Counted from the first letter of the stretch, positions 8,469 through 15,623 are shown. The stretch is 32,167 bases of DNA from Gemmatimonadales bacterium (GCA_020344755.1 CP070829.1:1676687-1708853), one strand, 5' to 3'. Made by a program: numbers and translations. Notes: generated by a model from the letters alone, not told the origin.

Positions 8469-9131
8469 GTGGGGAAAGGATGCTTCCGGGGGTGTACCAC
8501 CTGGGTGGTGGCCGGACTGGTGCTCACCGGTGTGGCGTACGCTGGGTTTCGTTGGGGCGACGGGGTCTTCCCGGCCCTGGAGCAATGGCTGGGCCGGGAC
8601 TCGGCAGAAGCCGGGGAGCCGGTCCCGTCGCCTACGATCGCGGAGGCGACCCTGCGGCAACTCGAGTCGCTCCAGGACGGTCGACTCGGTGAAGATCGCC
8701 TGCAGCTTGGAGGGGCCGAACTTTCGTCCGTGGTCCGGTACTCGTTCCCGGGTCTCCTCCCCCCTGGCGTGAACGAGCCCACTGTAGCCTTTCGTGGTGA
8801 CGATGTCCTCCTTTCGGCGCGGGTGGCCGTGGCGTCCTTCCCCGACCTCCCTGCACTCAGCGAGGTCCTGGGGCTCCTGCCGGACACGGTGAACATCGAG
8901 ATGCGCGGAGCGCTCATCCCGTTTGCACGGCGCTACACCGCGCTGCACGTGGAACGGGTGGAGGCGTCGCGGATTCCTCTGCCCGCGCGGATGGTCCCGG
9001 GAATCCTGGAGGCTCTGGGAAGGAGGGAGCGGGAAGGCCTTCCCAGCGACGCCATGGCCTTCCTCCTGCCCAACGGGATTACGGCGGCCTACGTGGAGAA
9101 CGACCACCTGATCCTCGTTGCGGAGGGCTGA
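8469..9131 (+). CDS. Unrecognised membrane-anchored protein
   Basis: I do not recognise this 220-residue protein. It has one hydrophobic segment near the N-terminus (about 11-28), then an acidic, proline-containing linker and a soluble domain of about 150 residues, probably outside the membrane. The soluble part alternates short hydrophobic strands (VNEPTVAFRGDDVLLSARVAV, VNIEMRGALIPFARRYTALHVERVEASRIPLP). This pattern recalls lipid-binding LmeA/DUF2993-like proteins, but that is only a resemblance. I chose GTG 8469 because GGAGAGGG lies at a good distance upstream; GTG 8454 would overlap thpR by 14 bp. The TTG of the NtrX-like gene begins 3 bp after its stop, so these genes are almost certainly cotranscribed. 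Confidence 0.75.
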   Translation: MGKGCFRGCTTWVVAGLVLTGVAYAGFRWGDGVFPALEQWLGRDSAEAGEPVPSPTIAEATLRQLESLQDGRLGEDRLQLGGAELSSVVRYSFPGLLPPGVNEPTVAFRGDDVLLSARVAVASFPDLPALSEVLGLLPDTVNIEMRGALIPFARRYTALHVERVEASRIPLPARMVPGILEALGRREREGLPSDAMAFLLPNGITAAYVENDHLILVAEG

Positions 9132-9134
9132 CCG

Positions 9135-10490
9135 TTGGCACATCTGCTGGTGGTGGACGACGAGGCGTCGATCCGCGACGCGCTGAAGCAGCTCTTCGAG
9201 TACGAGGGGCACGAGGTGACGCTGGCATCCGATGGTATGGATGCGCTCTCGTTCCTGGAGGATGCACGGCCGGATCTGATCTTCCTGGACGTGAAGATGC
9301 CGGGTCTGGACGGCCTCGAGGTCCTGGAGCGGATCCGAGAGCGCGACGGAACGGCGCTGGTGGTCATGATCTCGGGCCACGGGACCATCGATACGGCGGT
9401 GGATGCGACTCGAAAGGGGGCGTACGACTTCCTCGAGAAGCCTCTGGACTCGGACCGAATCCTCTTGACGCTGCGGAACGCTCTCGAGTTGAGGGGACTC
9501 TCCGCTCGTGTCGAAGCACTGGAGACCGAGGTCGAGAGCCGCCACGAGATCGTGGGAGCCAGCTTCGCGATCCGCCAGGTCGTGGAGAGGGTCGAGCGGG
9601 TCGCACCGACCGACGCCCGAGTCCTGGTGACGGGGGAGAACGGCACCGGGAAGGAGCTCGTGGCCCGGGCGATCCACCGCCTGTCGTACCGGGTGGACCA
9701 CCCCTTCATCGAGGTGAACTGCGCGGCCATCCCCTCCGAACTCATCGAGTCCGAGCTGTTCGGGCACATCAAGGGGTCTTTCACCGGGGCCGTGGCCGAC
9801 CGGCCGGGCAAGTTCGAGCAGGCCCACGGCGGAACGCTCTTCCTGGACGAGGTGGGCGACATGTCGCTGGCCGCGCAGGCCAAGGTGCTTCGTGCCCTCG
9901 AGGAGGGGCTCATCACCCGGGTTGGCGGCAGCAAGGCGGTGGAGGTGAACGTCCGGGTCATCGCCGCCACCAACAAGGATCTCCCGGCCGCCATCGAGGA
10001 TGGGAACTTCCGGGAGGATCTCTACTACCGGTTGAACGTGGTGCCCATCCATGTGCCGCCCCTTCGGGAGAGGCGAGAGGATATCCCGTCTCTGGTACGG
10101 CACTTCGCAGCCCTACAGGGTGGGGGTCACTATCCCGTGCGTCCGATCCAGCCGGAGGCGGTGGAGCGACTCCAGACCATGGAGTGGCTCGGGAACGTGC
10201 GTGAGCTGCGCAACACCGTAGAGCGTCTTCTGATCCTCGCACCGGGCCCGGAGATCACGGCCCGCGACGTGGACCAGCTGGTGTCCGGGAGGGCTGGCCC
10301 CTCCGTGGCCGGGGAGTTCACGCAGGCAGCCACCTTCTCCGAGTTCAAGGAACAGGCGGAGCGCGCCTTCATCCTCCAGAAGCTCCGGGAGCACGACTGG
10401 AACGTGTCGGAGACGGCCCGCGCGGTGGAGATGCCACGGTCGAACCTGTACAAGAAGATCGAGCGCTACGGTCTCGAGCGGGAAGACTGA
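9135..10490 (+). CDS. NtrX-like sigma-54-dependent response regulator
   Basis: This 451-residue transcription activator has three domains. The receiver (1-120) has phospho-acceptor Asp52 in IFLDVKMPG and Lys102 in EKPL. The AAA+ domain (about 138-370) has Walker A GENGTGKE (167-174), the sigma-54 contact loop GSFTGA (214-219, Ser replacing the usual Ala) and Walker B LFLDEVGD (235-242). A Fis-type helix-turn-helix ends the protein (WNVSETARAVEMPRSNLYKKIERYG). The receiver segment VVMISGHGTIDTAVDATRKGAYDFLEKPL is typical of NtrX. A sensor kinase is not adjacent. The TTG start at 9135 is supported by GGAGGG 8 bp upstream and by the position of the receiver domain. The general function is firm; calling it NtrX itself is less so. 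Confidence 0.9.
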   Translation: MAHLLVVDDEASIRDALKQLFEYEGHEVTLASDGMDALSFLEDARPDLIFLDVKMPGLDGLEVLERIRERDGTALVVMISGHGTIDTAVDATRKGAYDFLEKPLDSDRILLTLRNALELRGLSARVEALETEVESRHEIVGASFAIRQVVERVERVAPTDARVLVTGENGTGKELVARAIHRLSYRVDHPFIEVNCAAIPSELIESELFGHIKGSFTGAVADRPGKFEQAHGGTLFLDEVGDMSLAAQAKVLRALEEGLITRVGGSKAVEVNVRVIAATNKDLPAAIEDGNFREDLYYRLNVVPIHVPPLRERREDIPSLVRHFAALQGGGHYPVRPIQPEAVERLQTMEWLGNVRELRNTVERLLILAPGPEITARDVDQLVSGRAGPSVAGEFTQAATFSEFKEQAERAFILQKLREHDWNVSETARAVEMPRSNLYKKIERYGLERED

Positions 10491-10503
10491 TTCCCGCCTC
10501 CGA

Positions 10504-10560
10504 GCTGCGACTTCACCCCCGCGCTCGCCAACGTCGCAGCGTGCACTTCCCGAGCGGGGG
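10504..10560. other. Interleaved inverted repeats, pseudoknot-compatible
   Basis: Stem A is a perfect 8-bp match between 10504-10511 and 10533-10540. Stem B joins 10517-10527 to 10551-10560 as 10 bp with a single bulged G at 10521. The two stems interleave (A5', B5', A3', B3') with short connectors of 5, 5 and 10 nt, so they could form an H-type pseudoknot or two alternative hairpins. The element fills the 88-bp gap between two convergent genes, so a termination role on either strand is the plainest explanation. Confidence 0.45.
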
Positions 10561-10578
10561 CCACTTCCGCCCTCGGGG

Positions 10579-11319
10579 TCACCTGAGGGACTCCAGGACC
10601 TCCGGACTCAGCACCGCGCCGTTGGGGAGGTCGTAGAGTGCGGACAGGGTGCGATAGTCGCGAGCCGACAGGGCACTGGCGGAATTGGTGGGATACATGA
10701 CGTCCCGTTCCGAGTCGGAGTGGGGAAGTCCCAGGACGTGCCCCATCTCGTGGGCAGCGGCCAGTTGGATGGCCTCCCTGTCGAGGATGCGTCCCGGGTC
10801 GGTGGGATCGCGGAGGGCCAAGACGAAGTCCTGCACCCGAATCGAGACGCTCCCGTCCGCACTCCGGTTCCACACGGTCTCGGCACGACCCAGTTCCGTT
10901 CCGCCCAGGCCCTCGGCCCACCGGAGCACGATGTCCGGTTCGGAGAGATCCTCCCCCCGGTGGATGCGAATGGAAAGGGGCTTGTTGTTCCAGGCGAGGA
11001 TGCCACGGGCGGCAGCGTCCTGGAGCGCGATGGCCTGGCTCCGGGACTCCAGGGGAGGCCTCGGAATGTAGACGTGGACCTGGCCGGTTTGCGGGCTCCA
11101 ACGCAATACCCTCGGGTCCTCCCGCTCTGCCAGACCGGCGCACAGGTATCCGGCGTCCAGGCACAGCTCCGGCCCGACCACCAGCTGAGGCGGGGGATGC
11201 CGGGCCGAGTCGGCAGAAGCGGCTTCGTGGTCCGCTGCCGGCGCATCCGCCTTGCACCCGTTCAGTTGCGCGAGGCCTCCGGTGACGAGAAGTAGCCGCA
11301 GGAAGAGAGAGCGTCGCAT
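10579..11319 (-). CDS. Lipoprotein zinc metalloprotease, matrixin-like (metzincin)
   Basis: This 246-residue predicted secreted metalloprotease starts MRRSLFLRLLLVTGGLAQL with a signal peptide followed by a lipobox-like LNGC (Cys22), so it is probably a lipoprotein. The zinc site is complete: AAAHEMGHVLGLPHS, with His189, Glu190, His193 and His199. It is followed by DVMYPT, the methionine turn of metzincins (Met207). Upstream, residues about 80-165 have the beta-strand pattern of an M10-like catalytic domain. No propeptide cysteine-switch motif is evident. The frame stays open upstream of 11319, but that part does not look like protein. It is transcribed toward the NtrX-like gene and away from lepB. 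The substrate is unknown. Confidence 0.85.
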   Translation of the reverse strand: MRRSLFLRLLLVTGGLAQLNGCKADAPAADHEAASADSARHPPPQLVVGPELCLDAGYLCAGLAEREDPRVLRWSPQTGQVHVYIPRPPLESRSQAIALQDAAARGILAWNNKPLSIRIHRGEDLSEPDIVLRWAEGLGGTELGRAETVWNRSADGSVSIRVQDFVLALRDPTDPGRILDREAIQLAAAHEMGHVLGLPHSDSERDVMYPTNSASALSARDYRTLSALYDLPNGAVLSPEVLESLR

Positions 11320-11801
11320 GGTGACGAGGTGGGAGGGGCGACGTCGGCAGGAGAGGCCTGGGAGTCGGTAGTGGGAACGATGTCCGATGCCATGGGGTCG
11401 GACAAGGCGCCGAATCGTCGGCGAACCCGTTCGACGGACTGATCCCGGACGGCCTTGAGTCCCATTTCGTGGGGTCCGGATGGCGTGTCGGCGGACCTGC
11501 GTTCGTTGAATCCCACGGCGGGGCAGAGGGTCCCGCCCGCGGGATCGTACCCGCGAGCGGGGCGGAGGCACCCTCCCCCGACGCCGAGGCAATAGAACGA
11601 GGGAATGGGTAGCGAAATGGGGGTTTGGGAGGCCAACGGGCCCGGTTCCGAGACCCCGGCCTTTCACCCCGATTCTTCGGGAACATTGCAGAGAACCCGG
11701 ATGCTTCATTATTGAAGAGGGTAAGAGGGGGCCTCCGGGACGCGGGATGGCGGCCGAACGGGTGGTGCGCGGCCCCCCCAAGAACTACCGAGGAGCGCGA
11801 A
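11320..11801. other. Long divergent spacer before lepB, with one strong hairpin
   Basis: This 482-bp region separates the minus-strand protease gene from lepB. Reading frames through it are open on several frames but look like compositional noise (arginine/proline-rich, no start with a ribosome-binding site). A near-perfect hairpin lies at 11532-11561. A local AT-richer patch around 11685-11720 contains TTGCAG and TATTGA 18 bp apart, a poor but possible lepB promoter. I see no small gene that I can support. Confidence 0.4.
11532..11561. promoter_or_regulatory. 11-bp hairpin in the protease/lepB divergent spacer
   Basis: Positions 11532-11543 pair with 11550-11561 around an ATCGTA loop, giving 11 pairs and one C/A mismatch. 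It has no T-run. As it lies between divergent promoters it could be an operator palindrome or a leader hairpin rather than a terminator. Function is not known. Confidence 0.35.
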
Positions 11802-12554
11802 TTGAAGGCCGAGGGTGGGAGGCGAAATTCAGTCGGAGCCGGGCGAGGTCGGGCGGCTCCGGGCCCGGGGGGCCAGCGCCAGCTGCGCTCGACCTGGGAG
11901 TGGATCCGCTCCCTCATGGTGGCCATGGTCGTCTTCCTGGTCGTCCGGTCCATGGTCCTGGAGGCGTTCAAGATTCCCACCGGCTCCATGGAGCAGACCC
12001 TCCTGGTCGGAGACTTCCTCCTGGTGAACAAGGCCATCTATGGGCCCCGCATTCCCGGGACCCAGGTTCACCTACCGGCCCTCGCGGAGCCTCGCCGCGG
12101 CGAGGTGATCGTGTTCAACCCGCCCCACGAGCCCGAGAAGAACTACGTGAAGCGGCTGTTGGGCGTACCCGGCGACACCGTCCAGATGGTCGACAAGCGG
12201 CTCCTTGTGAACGGGCGACCCGTCGACGAGCCCTACGCCCGGTACGTCGACACTCGTGGCGACGCCATCCATCCGGACATGGAGTGGCAGGAGGGGCACC
12301 TGGTCGCCTCGCCGGGGCGCTATGCGCCGTCCCGCGACACCTGGGGGCCCATCATCGTTCCCGTCGGTCGGTACTTCATGCTTGGGGATAACCGAGACAA
12401 CTCGGAAGACTCCCGGTACTGGGGTTTCGTGGAGCGAGATCAGATCCGCGGGCGGCCGTGGATCATCTACTATTCGGTGGATCCGAAAGCCGACGACGGC
12501 TGGTCGATCTTCCACGGAGCACGCTGGGACAGAGTCGGTCAGCGGATCCGCTGA
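11802..12554 (+). CDS. lepB: Signal peptidase I
   Basis: This 250-residue inner-membrane serine protease removes signal peptides from exported proteins. One transmembrane segment (about 35-52) is followed by FKIPTGSMEQTLLVGDFLLVNK, with nucleophile Ser62. The general base Lys117 lies in NYVKRLLGVPGD. The C-terminal box GDNRDNSEDSRYWGFV is intact. I chose TTG 11802 because a GAGGAG ribosome-binding sequence ends 6 nt upstream and the protein then has normal family length; the frame is open back to TTG 11625 but without such support. No second transmembrane segment is visible. It lies 109 bp upstream of the sigma factor gene. Confidence 0.93.
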   Translation: MKAEGGRRNSVGAGRGRAAPGPGGQRQLRSTWEWIRSLMVAMVVFLVVRSMVLEAFKIPTGSMEQTLLVGDFLLVNKAIYGPRIPGTQVHLPALAEPRRGEVIVFNPPHEPEKNYVKRLLGVPGDTVQMVDKRLLVNGRPVDEPYARYVDTRGDAIHPDMEWQEGHLVASPGRYAPSRDTWGPIIVPVGRYFMLGDNRDNSEDSRYWGFVERDQIRGRPWIIYYSVDPKADDGWSIFHGARWDRVGQRIR

Positions 12555-12589
12555 CGGCCGGGAGGCGGTCGGGCCCCCGGGGGAGGTTG

Positions 12590-12618
12590 CGCGCGCTTCG
12601 AGGGCGCGTCATTCTTTT
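12590..12618 (+). terminator. Weak terminator-like hairpin after lepB
   Basis: A GC-only stem of about 5 bp (12592-12596 with 12604-12608, alternative register possible) is followed by TCATTCTTTT. The short stem and interrupted T-run make this a weak candidate for partial termination between lepB and the sigma factor gene. Confidence 0.3.
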
Positions 12619-12663
12619 GCACCGAACCTCAGACCCTGTTCCCCGGGAGCGGCTCTAGCGCCC

Positions 12664-13515
12664 ATGTCCTTTGCCCGACGCAAGGATTCTTTTCGTGAAG
12701 GATCGCTGGACCAGTACCTCTCGGAGATCAGCAAGTATCCGCTGATCGACCGGGCGGAAGAGGCCCGGCTGGCGAAGCTAATCCACAAGGGAGACGAGGA
12801 CGCGCTGAACAAGCTCGTCCGGTCGAACCTCCGCTTCGTCGTCTCCGTGGCGAAGAAGTACCAGAACCAGGGTGTGCCCCTCTCGGACCTCATCAACGAG
12901 GGCAACCTCGGACTGATCCGCGCCGCCCACAAATTCGACGAGACGAAGGGGATCAAGTTCATCTCCTACGCCGTCTGGTGGATTCGCCAGGCCATCCTCC
13001 AGGCACTGGCCGAACAGAGCCGGATCGTGCGGGTGCCGCTCAACCGTGCGGGGGCGTTGCACCGGATCGGCCGGCACTCTTCCACGCTACTGCAGGAATT
13101 GGGGCGAGAGCCTACCGTGGAGGAGATCGCCGAGGGACTCGACATCACCCGGGAAGAGGTGGAAAGGACCCTGGCCATCAGCCAATCCCACCTTTCCCTG
13201 GACGCTCCCATGACGCCGGGGGAGGACAATCGGCTCCTGGACTACCTCCCGGACCAGTTCTCTCCGGGCCCGGAGGACGAGGCCTACGAGCGGGCGCTGA
13301 AGGAGACCATCGAGGAGGCGCTCGCCTCCCTCAAGGAGCGGGAGGCGAAGATCCTGCGGCTCTACTACGGTCTCGATGACCAGGATCCCATGACCCTCGA
13401 GGAGATCGGAGCCATCCTCGGGATCACCCGGGAGCGGGTGCGCCAGATCAAGGAGAAGGCCCTGGTCCGGCTTCGGCACGCTTCCAGGGCGCGCTTCCTC
13501 GAAACCTTCATGTAG
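12664..13515 (+). CDS. RpoD/SigA-family RNA polymerase sigma factor, short form
   Basis: This 283-residue sigma-70 family protein would direct RNA polymerase to promoters. Region 1.2 begins at about residue 14 (DQYLSEISKYPLIDRAEEARLA). Region 2 spans about 47-120, including NLRFVVSVAKKYQNQG and GIKFISYAVWWIRQAI. Region 3 follows (about 125-200). Region 4 ends with MTLEEIGAILGITRERVRQIKEKAL, the -35 recognition helix. Region 1.1 and the non-conserved insert of large RpoD proteins are absent, so the protein starts directly with region 1.2. It could be a compact housekeeping sigma or a group 2 paralogue; the window cannot decide. ATG 12664 gives MSFARRKDSFREGSLDQYL. It precedes the ribosomal genes but has its own terminator-like hairpin. 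Confidence 0.92.
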   Translation: MSFARRKDSFREGSLDQYLSEISKYPLIDRAEEARLAKLIHKGDEDALNKLVRSNLRFVVSVAKKYQNQGVPLSDLINEGNLGLIRAAHKFDETKGIKFISYAVWWIRQAILQALAEQSRIVRVPLNRAGALHRIGRHSSTLLQELGREPTVEEIAEGLDITREEVERTLAISQSHLSLDAPMTPGEDNRLLDYLPDQFSPGPEDEAYERALKETIEEALASLKEREAKILRLYYGLDDQDPMTLEEIGAILGITRERVRQIKEKALVRLRHASRARFLETFM

Positions 13516-13530
13516 GCGGGCTTTCCCGCC
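13515..13530 (+). terminator. Hairpin overlapping the sigma factor stop codon
   Basis: GGCGGG (13515-13520) pairs perfectly with CCCGCC (13525-13530) around a CTTT loop. The first base is the last base of the TAG stop codon. No T-run follows. It is a candidate U-tract-independent terminator separating the sigma factor gene from the rplM promoter. Confidence 0.45.
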
Positions 13531-13715
13531 GGCGTCGCGCCACCGGCGCGCCCTCAGCCGCCCTGACGGAATCCTGTCTTCCGCCTCCCGTCCGGCGAGT
13601 TCGCGCCACCCTCATGGCCCCCGGATGGAGTCGGCGTGAGAGAGGCCGGAGCGGCGCCTTCCTTCGGCGAGATCGGACCGCTTCGAGGGGCCGGAACACG
13701 GGGTACGGTAGGGCG

Positions 13716-13745
13716 TTGACACCTCCCGGGAGCCTTATCTATCAT
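13716..13745 (+). promoter_or_regulatory. Sigma-70-type promoter for rplM-rpsI
   Basis: A perfect -35 box TTGACA (13716-13721) is followed after 18 bp by TATCAT (13740-13745), 5 of 6 matches to the -10 consensus. The region is noticeably more AT-rich than its surroundings. The predicted transcript would start near 13752, leaving a leader of about 30 nt before the rplM ATG. This is the best promoter match I found in the window. Confidence 0.72.
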
Positions 13746-13782
13746 TCATAGCTCTGTTGCCTAAAAGCCTGACGGGCTGTTG

Positions 13783-14226
13783 ATGAAGACCTATACGCCA
13801 AAGATCGACGACATCCAGCGGACCTGGTGGATCGTGGATGCCGAAGGGGTTCCTCTGGGGCGCCTGGCCGCCAAGATCGCCCAGGTTCTCCGGGGAAAGC
13901 ACAAGGCCATGTACACCCCGCACCTGGACACCGGTGATCACGTGATCGTGATCAACGCGTCCAAGGTGATGCTTACCGGGAACAAGGCGGAGCAGAAGAC
14001 CTACTTCCGCCACTCCGGGTACATGGGCGGGGAACGCCTGATCCCCTTCAAGCGAATGGTCGAATCCCATCCCGAGCGCATCATCGAACTCGCCGTGAAG
14101 GGGATGATGCCCAAGAACACGCTGGGTCGGTCCATGCGGAAGAAGCTCCGCGTCTACGCCGGTGATCAGCACCCCCACCAGAGCCAGAACCCGCAGGTTC
14201 TCGAGATCAACGCGAAGGCGTCCTAA
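13783..14226 (+). CDS. rplM: 50S ribosomal protein L13
   Basis: This 147-residue protein of the large ribosomal subunit binds 23S rRNA early in assembly. The sequence MKTYTPKIDDIQRTWWIVDAEG, followed by VPLGRLAAKIAQVLRGKHK, is a typical L13 opening. KTYFRHSGYMGGER and AVKGMMPKNTLGRSMRKKLRVYAGDQHPH are hallmark segments. I chose ATG 13783; the TTG immediately before it is in frame but unnecessary. It is followed after 4 bp by rpsI, the near-universal L13-S9 pair. Confidence 0.98.
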   Translation: MKTYTPKIDDIQRTWWIVDAEGVPLGRLAAKIAQVLRGKHKAMYTPHLDTGDHVIVINASKVMLTGNKAEQKTYFRHSGYMGGERLIPFKRMVESHPERIIELAVKGMMPKNTLGRSMRKKLRVYAGDQHPHQSQNPQVLEINAKAS

Positions 14227-14230
14227 GCTC

Positions 14231-14626
14231 ATGACCGACATCACCCAGTACCAGGCGGTTGGCCGCCGCAAGACCAGTTCCGCCCGCGTGATCCTGCGCC
14301 CCGGAAGCGGGCAGTGGCAGATCAACGGGCGGAGCCTCGAGGACTATTTCCCCCGCAGTACCCTGCAGACGCGGATCGTCGAGCCCTTGGCCGTGACGGA
14401 AACGGACGGCCAGGTCGACGTGATGGTCAGGGTGAGAGGCGGGGGCCTGACCGGGCAGGCGGACGCGGTTCGTCTCGGCATTGCCCGGGCCCTCCTCCAG
14501 ATGGACGAGGAGACCCGTCCGGTTCTGCGCGTGAACGGGCTCCTGACCCGGGATTCCCGCAAGGTGGAGCGGAAGAAGCCCGGACGCCCCAAGGCCCGCA
14601 AGCGGTTCCAGTTCTCCAAGCGTTGA
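14231..14626 (+). CDS. rpsI: 30S ribosomal protein S9
   Basis: This 131-residue small-subunit protein has a C-terminal tail that reaches the P-site tRNA. QAVGRRKTSSARVILRPGSG, then VRGGGLTGQADAVRLGIARALL, and the basic end KKPGRPKARKRFQFSKR are all family hallmarks. The terminal Lys-Arg is intact. ATG 14231 follows the rplM stop by 4 bp, so the two are cotranscribed from the promoter at 13716. Confidence 0.98.
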   Translation: MTDITQYQAVGRRKTSSARVILRPGSGQWQINGRSLEDYFPRSTLQTRIVEPLAVTETDGQVDVMVRVRGGGLTGQADAVRLGIARALLQMDEETRPVLRVNGLLTRDSRKVERKKPGRPKARKRFQFSKR

Positions 14627-14632
14627 CCCGGT

Positions 14633-14698
14633 TCCGGGGCAATCCCCGGACGTGGCCCGAGGGGCCTTCAATATCCTGACCGGGGCGTAATCGGCCCC
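14633..14698 (+). promoter_or_regulatory. Three consecutive hairpins in the rpsI-rpsB spacer
   Basis: The 91-bp spacer contains three stems. The first is 7 bp and perfect (14633-14639 with 14644-14650, CAAT loop). The second is 5 bp with a GAG loop (14654-14658 with 14662-14666), followed by TTCAATAT. The third is 5 bp (14682-14686 with 14694-14698). No Shine-Dalgarno sequence is evident between the last stem and the rpsB ATG. This could be a rpsI terminator combined with an S2-responsive leader; that role is inferred. Confidence 0.45.
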
Positions 14699-14717
14699 AC
14701 AGAACGACGACGATTTC

Positions 14718-15623
14718 ATGGACCAGGTAGGACTCAACGAGCTGCTCGAGGCGGGCGTCCATTTCGGACACCAGACCCGTCGGTGGAATCCAAAGATGCG
14801 CCGGTTCATCTTCACCGAGCGCAACGGAATCCACATCATCGATCTCCGGAAGACCCTCGATCGTCTCGTGGACGCCCAGGCGGCGGCTCGGGAGGTGGTC
14901 CTGAAGGGCCAGCGAGTCCTCTTCGTCTGCACCAAGAAGCAGCTGCGCGGGATCATCGAGCAGGAGGCCCAGCGCTGCGGCGCCCATTACGTCACCGAGC
15001 GGTGGCTGGGCGGAATGCTGACCAACTTCCAGACCATCCGGCAGCAGATCCGGCGACTGAAGGAGCTGGAGCGCGGTCAGGAGGAGAACGCGTTCGAGTT
15101 CTACACCAAGAAGGAGCGCCTCCTCCTGGAGCGCGAGCGGGCCAAGCTGGACAAGTATCTGTCCGGTGTGAAGGACATGGCGCGGCTTCCGGGGGCCATG
15201 TTCGTCGTGGACGCCAAGCGGGAGCAGATCGCCGTCCGGGAGGCGCAGCGCCTCGGGATTCCCGTGATCGCCATCACCGACACGAATGCGGATCCGGACG
15301 TCATCGACTTTCCGATTCCCGGTAACGACGACGCCATCCGCTCGGTCAGCCTCATCTCCAAGGCGATTGCGGACGCCGTTGAAACGGCGAAGAGGGAAGC
15401 TCCGGAAGACGAGCGGCGGATGGTCGAGGAGGTGGAAGCCACGACCTACTCCACCGAGACCGGGGAGACCAAGGACGAGGCCGCAGAGCGTGCCCTTCCG
15501 CGGCGCCGTCCCCGGAAGCGACGTCCCCGCCCGGAGGTCATCGCCCAGATCAAGGGTGGCGAGGGCGAAGAGGAAGGGACCGAACCCGCTGCTCCCGCCT
15601 CCGAGGAGGAGAGCGAGGGCTAG
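14718..15623 (+). CDS. rpsB: 30S ribosomal protein S2, extended C-terminus
   Basis: S2 is needed late in small-subunit assembly and for binding S1. The first 235 or so residues are standard: LNELLEAGVHFGHQTRRWNPKM, then RNGIHIIDLRKT, ERWLGGMLTNF, and TDTNADPDVIDFPIPGNDDAIRS. The protein is 301 residues long, about 60 more than the E. coli protein. The extra part begins after the last core helix and contains a basic patch (LPRRRPRKRRPRPE) followed by a very acidic tail. Such tails occur in S2 of several high-GC phyla. ATG 14718 is well placed for the family, although no clear ribosome-binding site precedes it. Confidence 0.97.
   Translation: MDQVGLNELLEAGVHFGHQTRRWNPKMRRFIFTERNGIHIIDLRKTLDRLVDAQAAAREVVLKGQRVLFVCTKKQLRGIIEQEAQRCGAHYVTERWLGGMLTNFQTIRQQIRRLKELERGQEENAFEFYTKKERLLLERERAKLDKYLSGVKDMARLPGAMFVVDAKREQIAVREAQRLGIPVIAITDTNADPDVIDFPIPGNDDAIRSVSLISKAIADAVETAKREAPEDERRMVEEVEATTYSTETGETKDEAAERALPRRRPRKRRPRPEVIAQIKGGEGEEEGTEPAAPASEEESEG

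Noticed and set aside
8370..10103. Long minus-strand open frame opposite the unknown gene and the NtrX-like gene
   Set aside because: The composition is shadow-like and no motif is present; the plus strand encodes a complete regulator.
11625..11801. N-terminal extension of signal peptidase I from TTG 11625
   Set aside because: The extension looks non-coding, and TTG 11802 has a GAGGAG sequence at proper distance.
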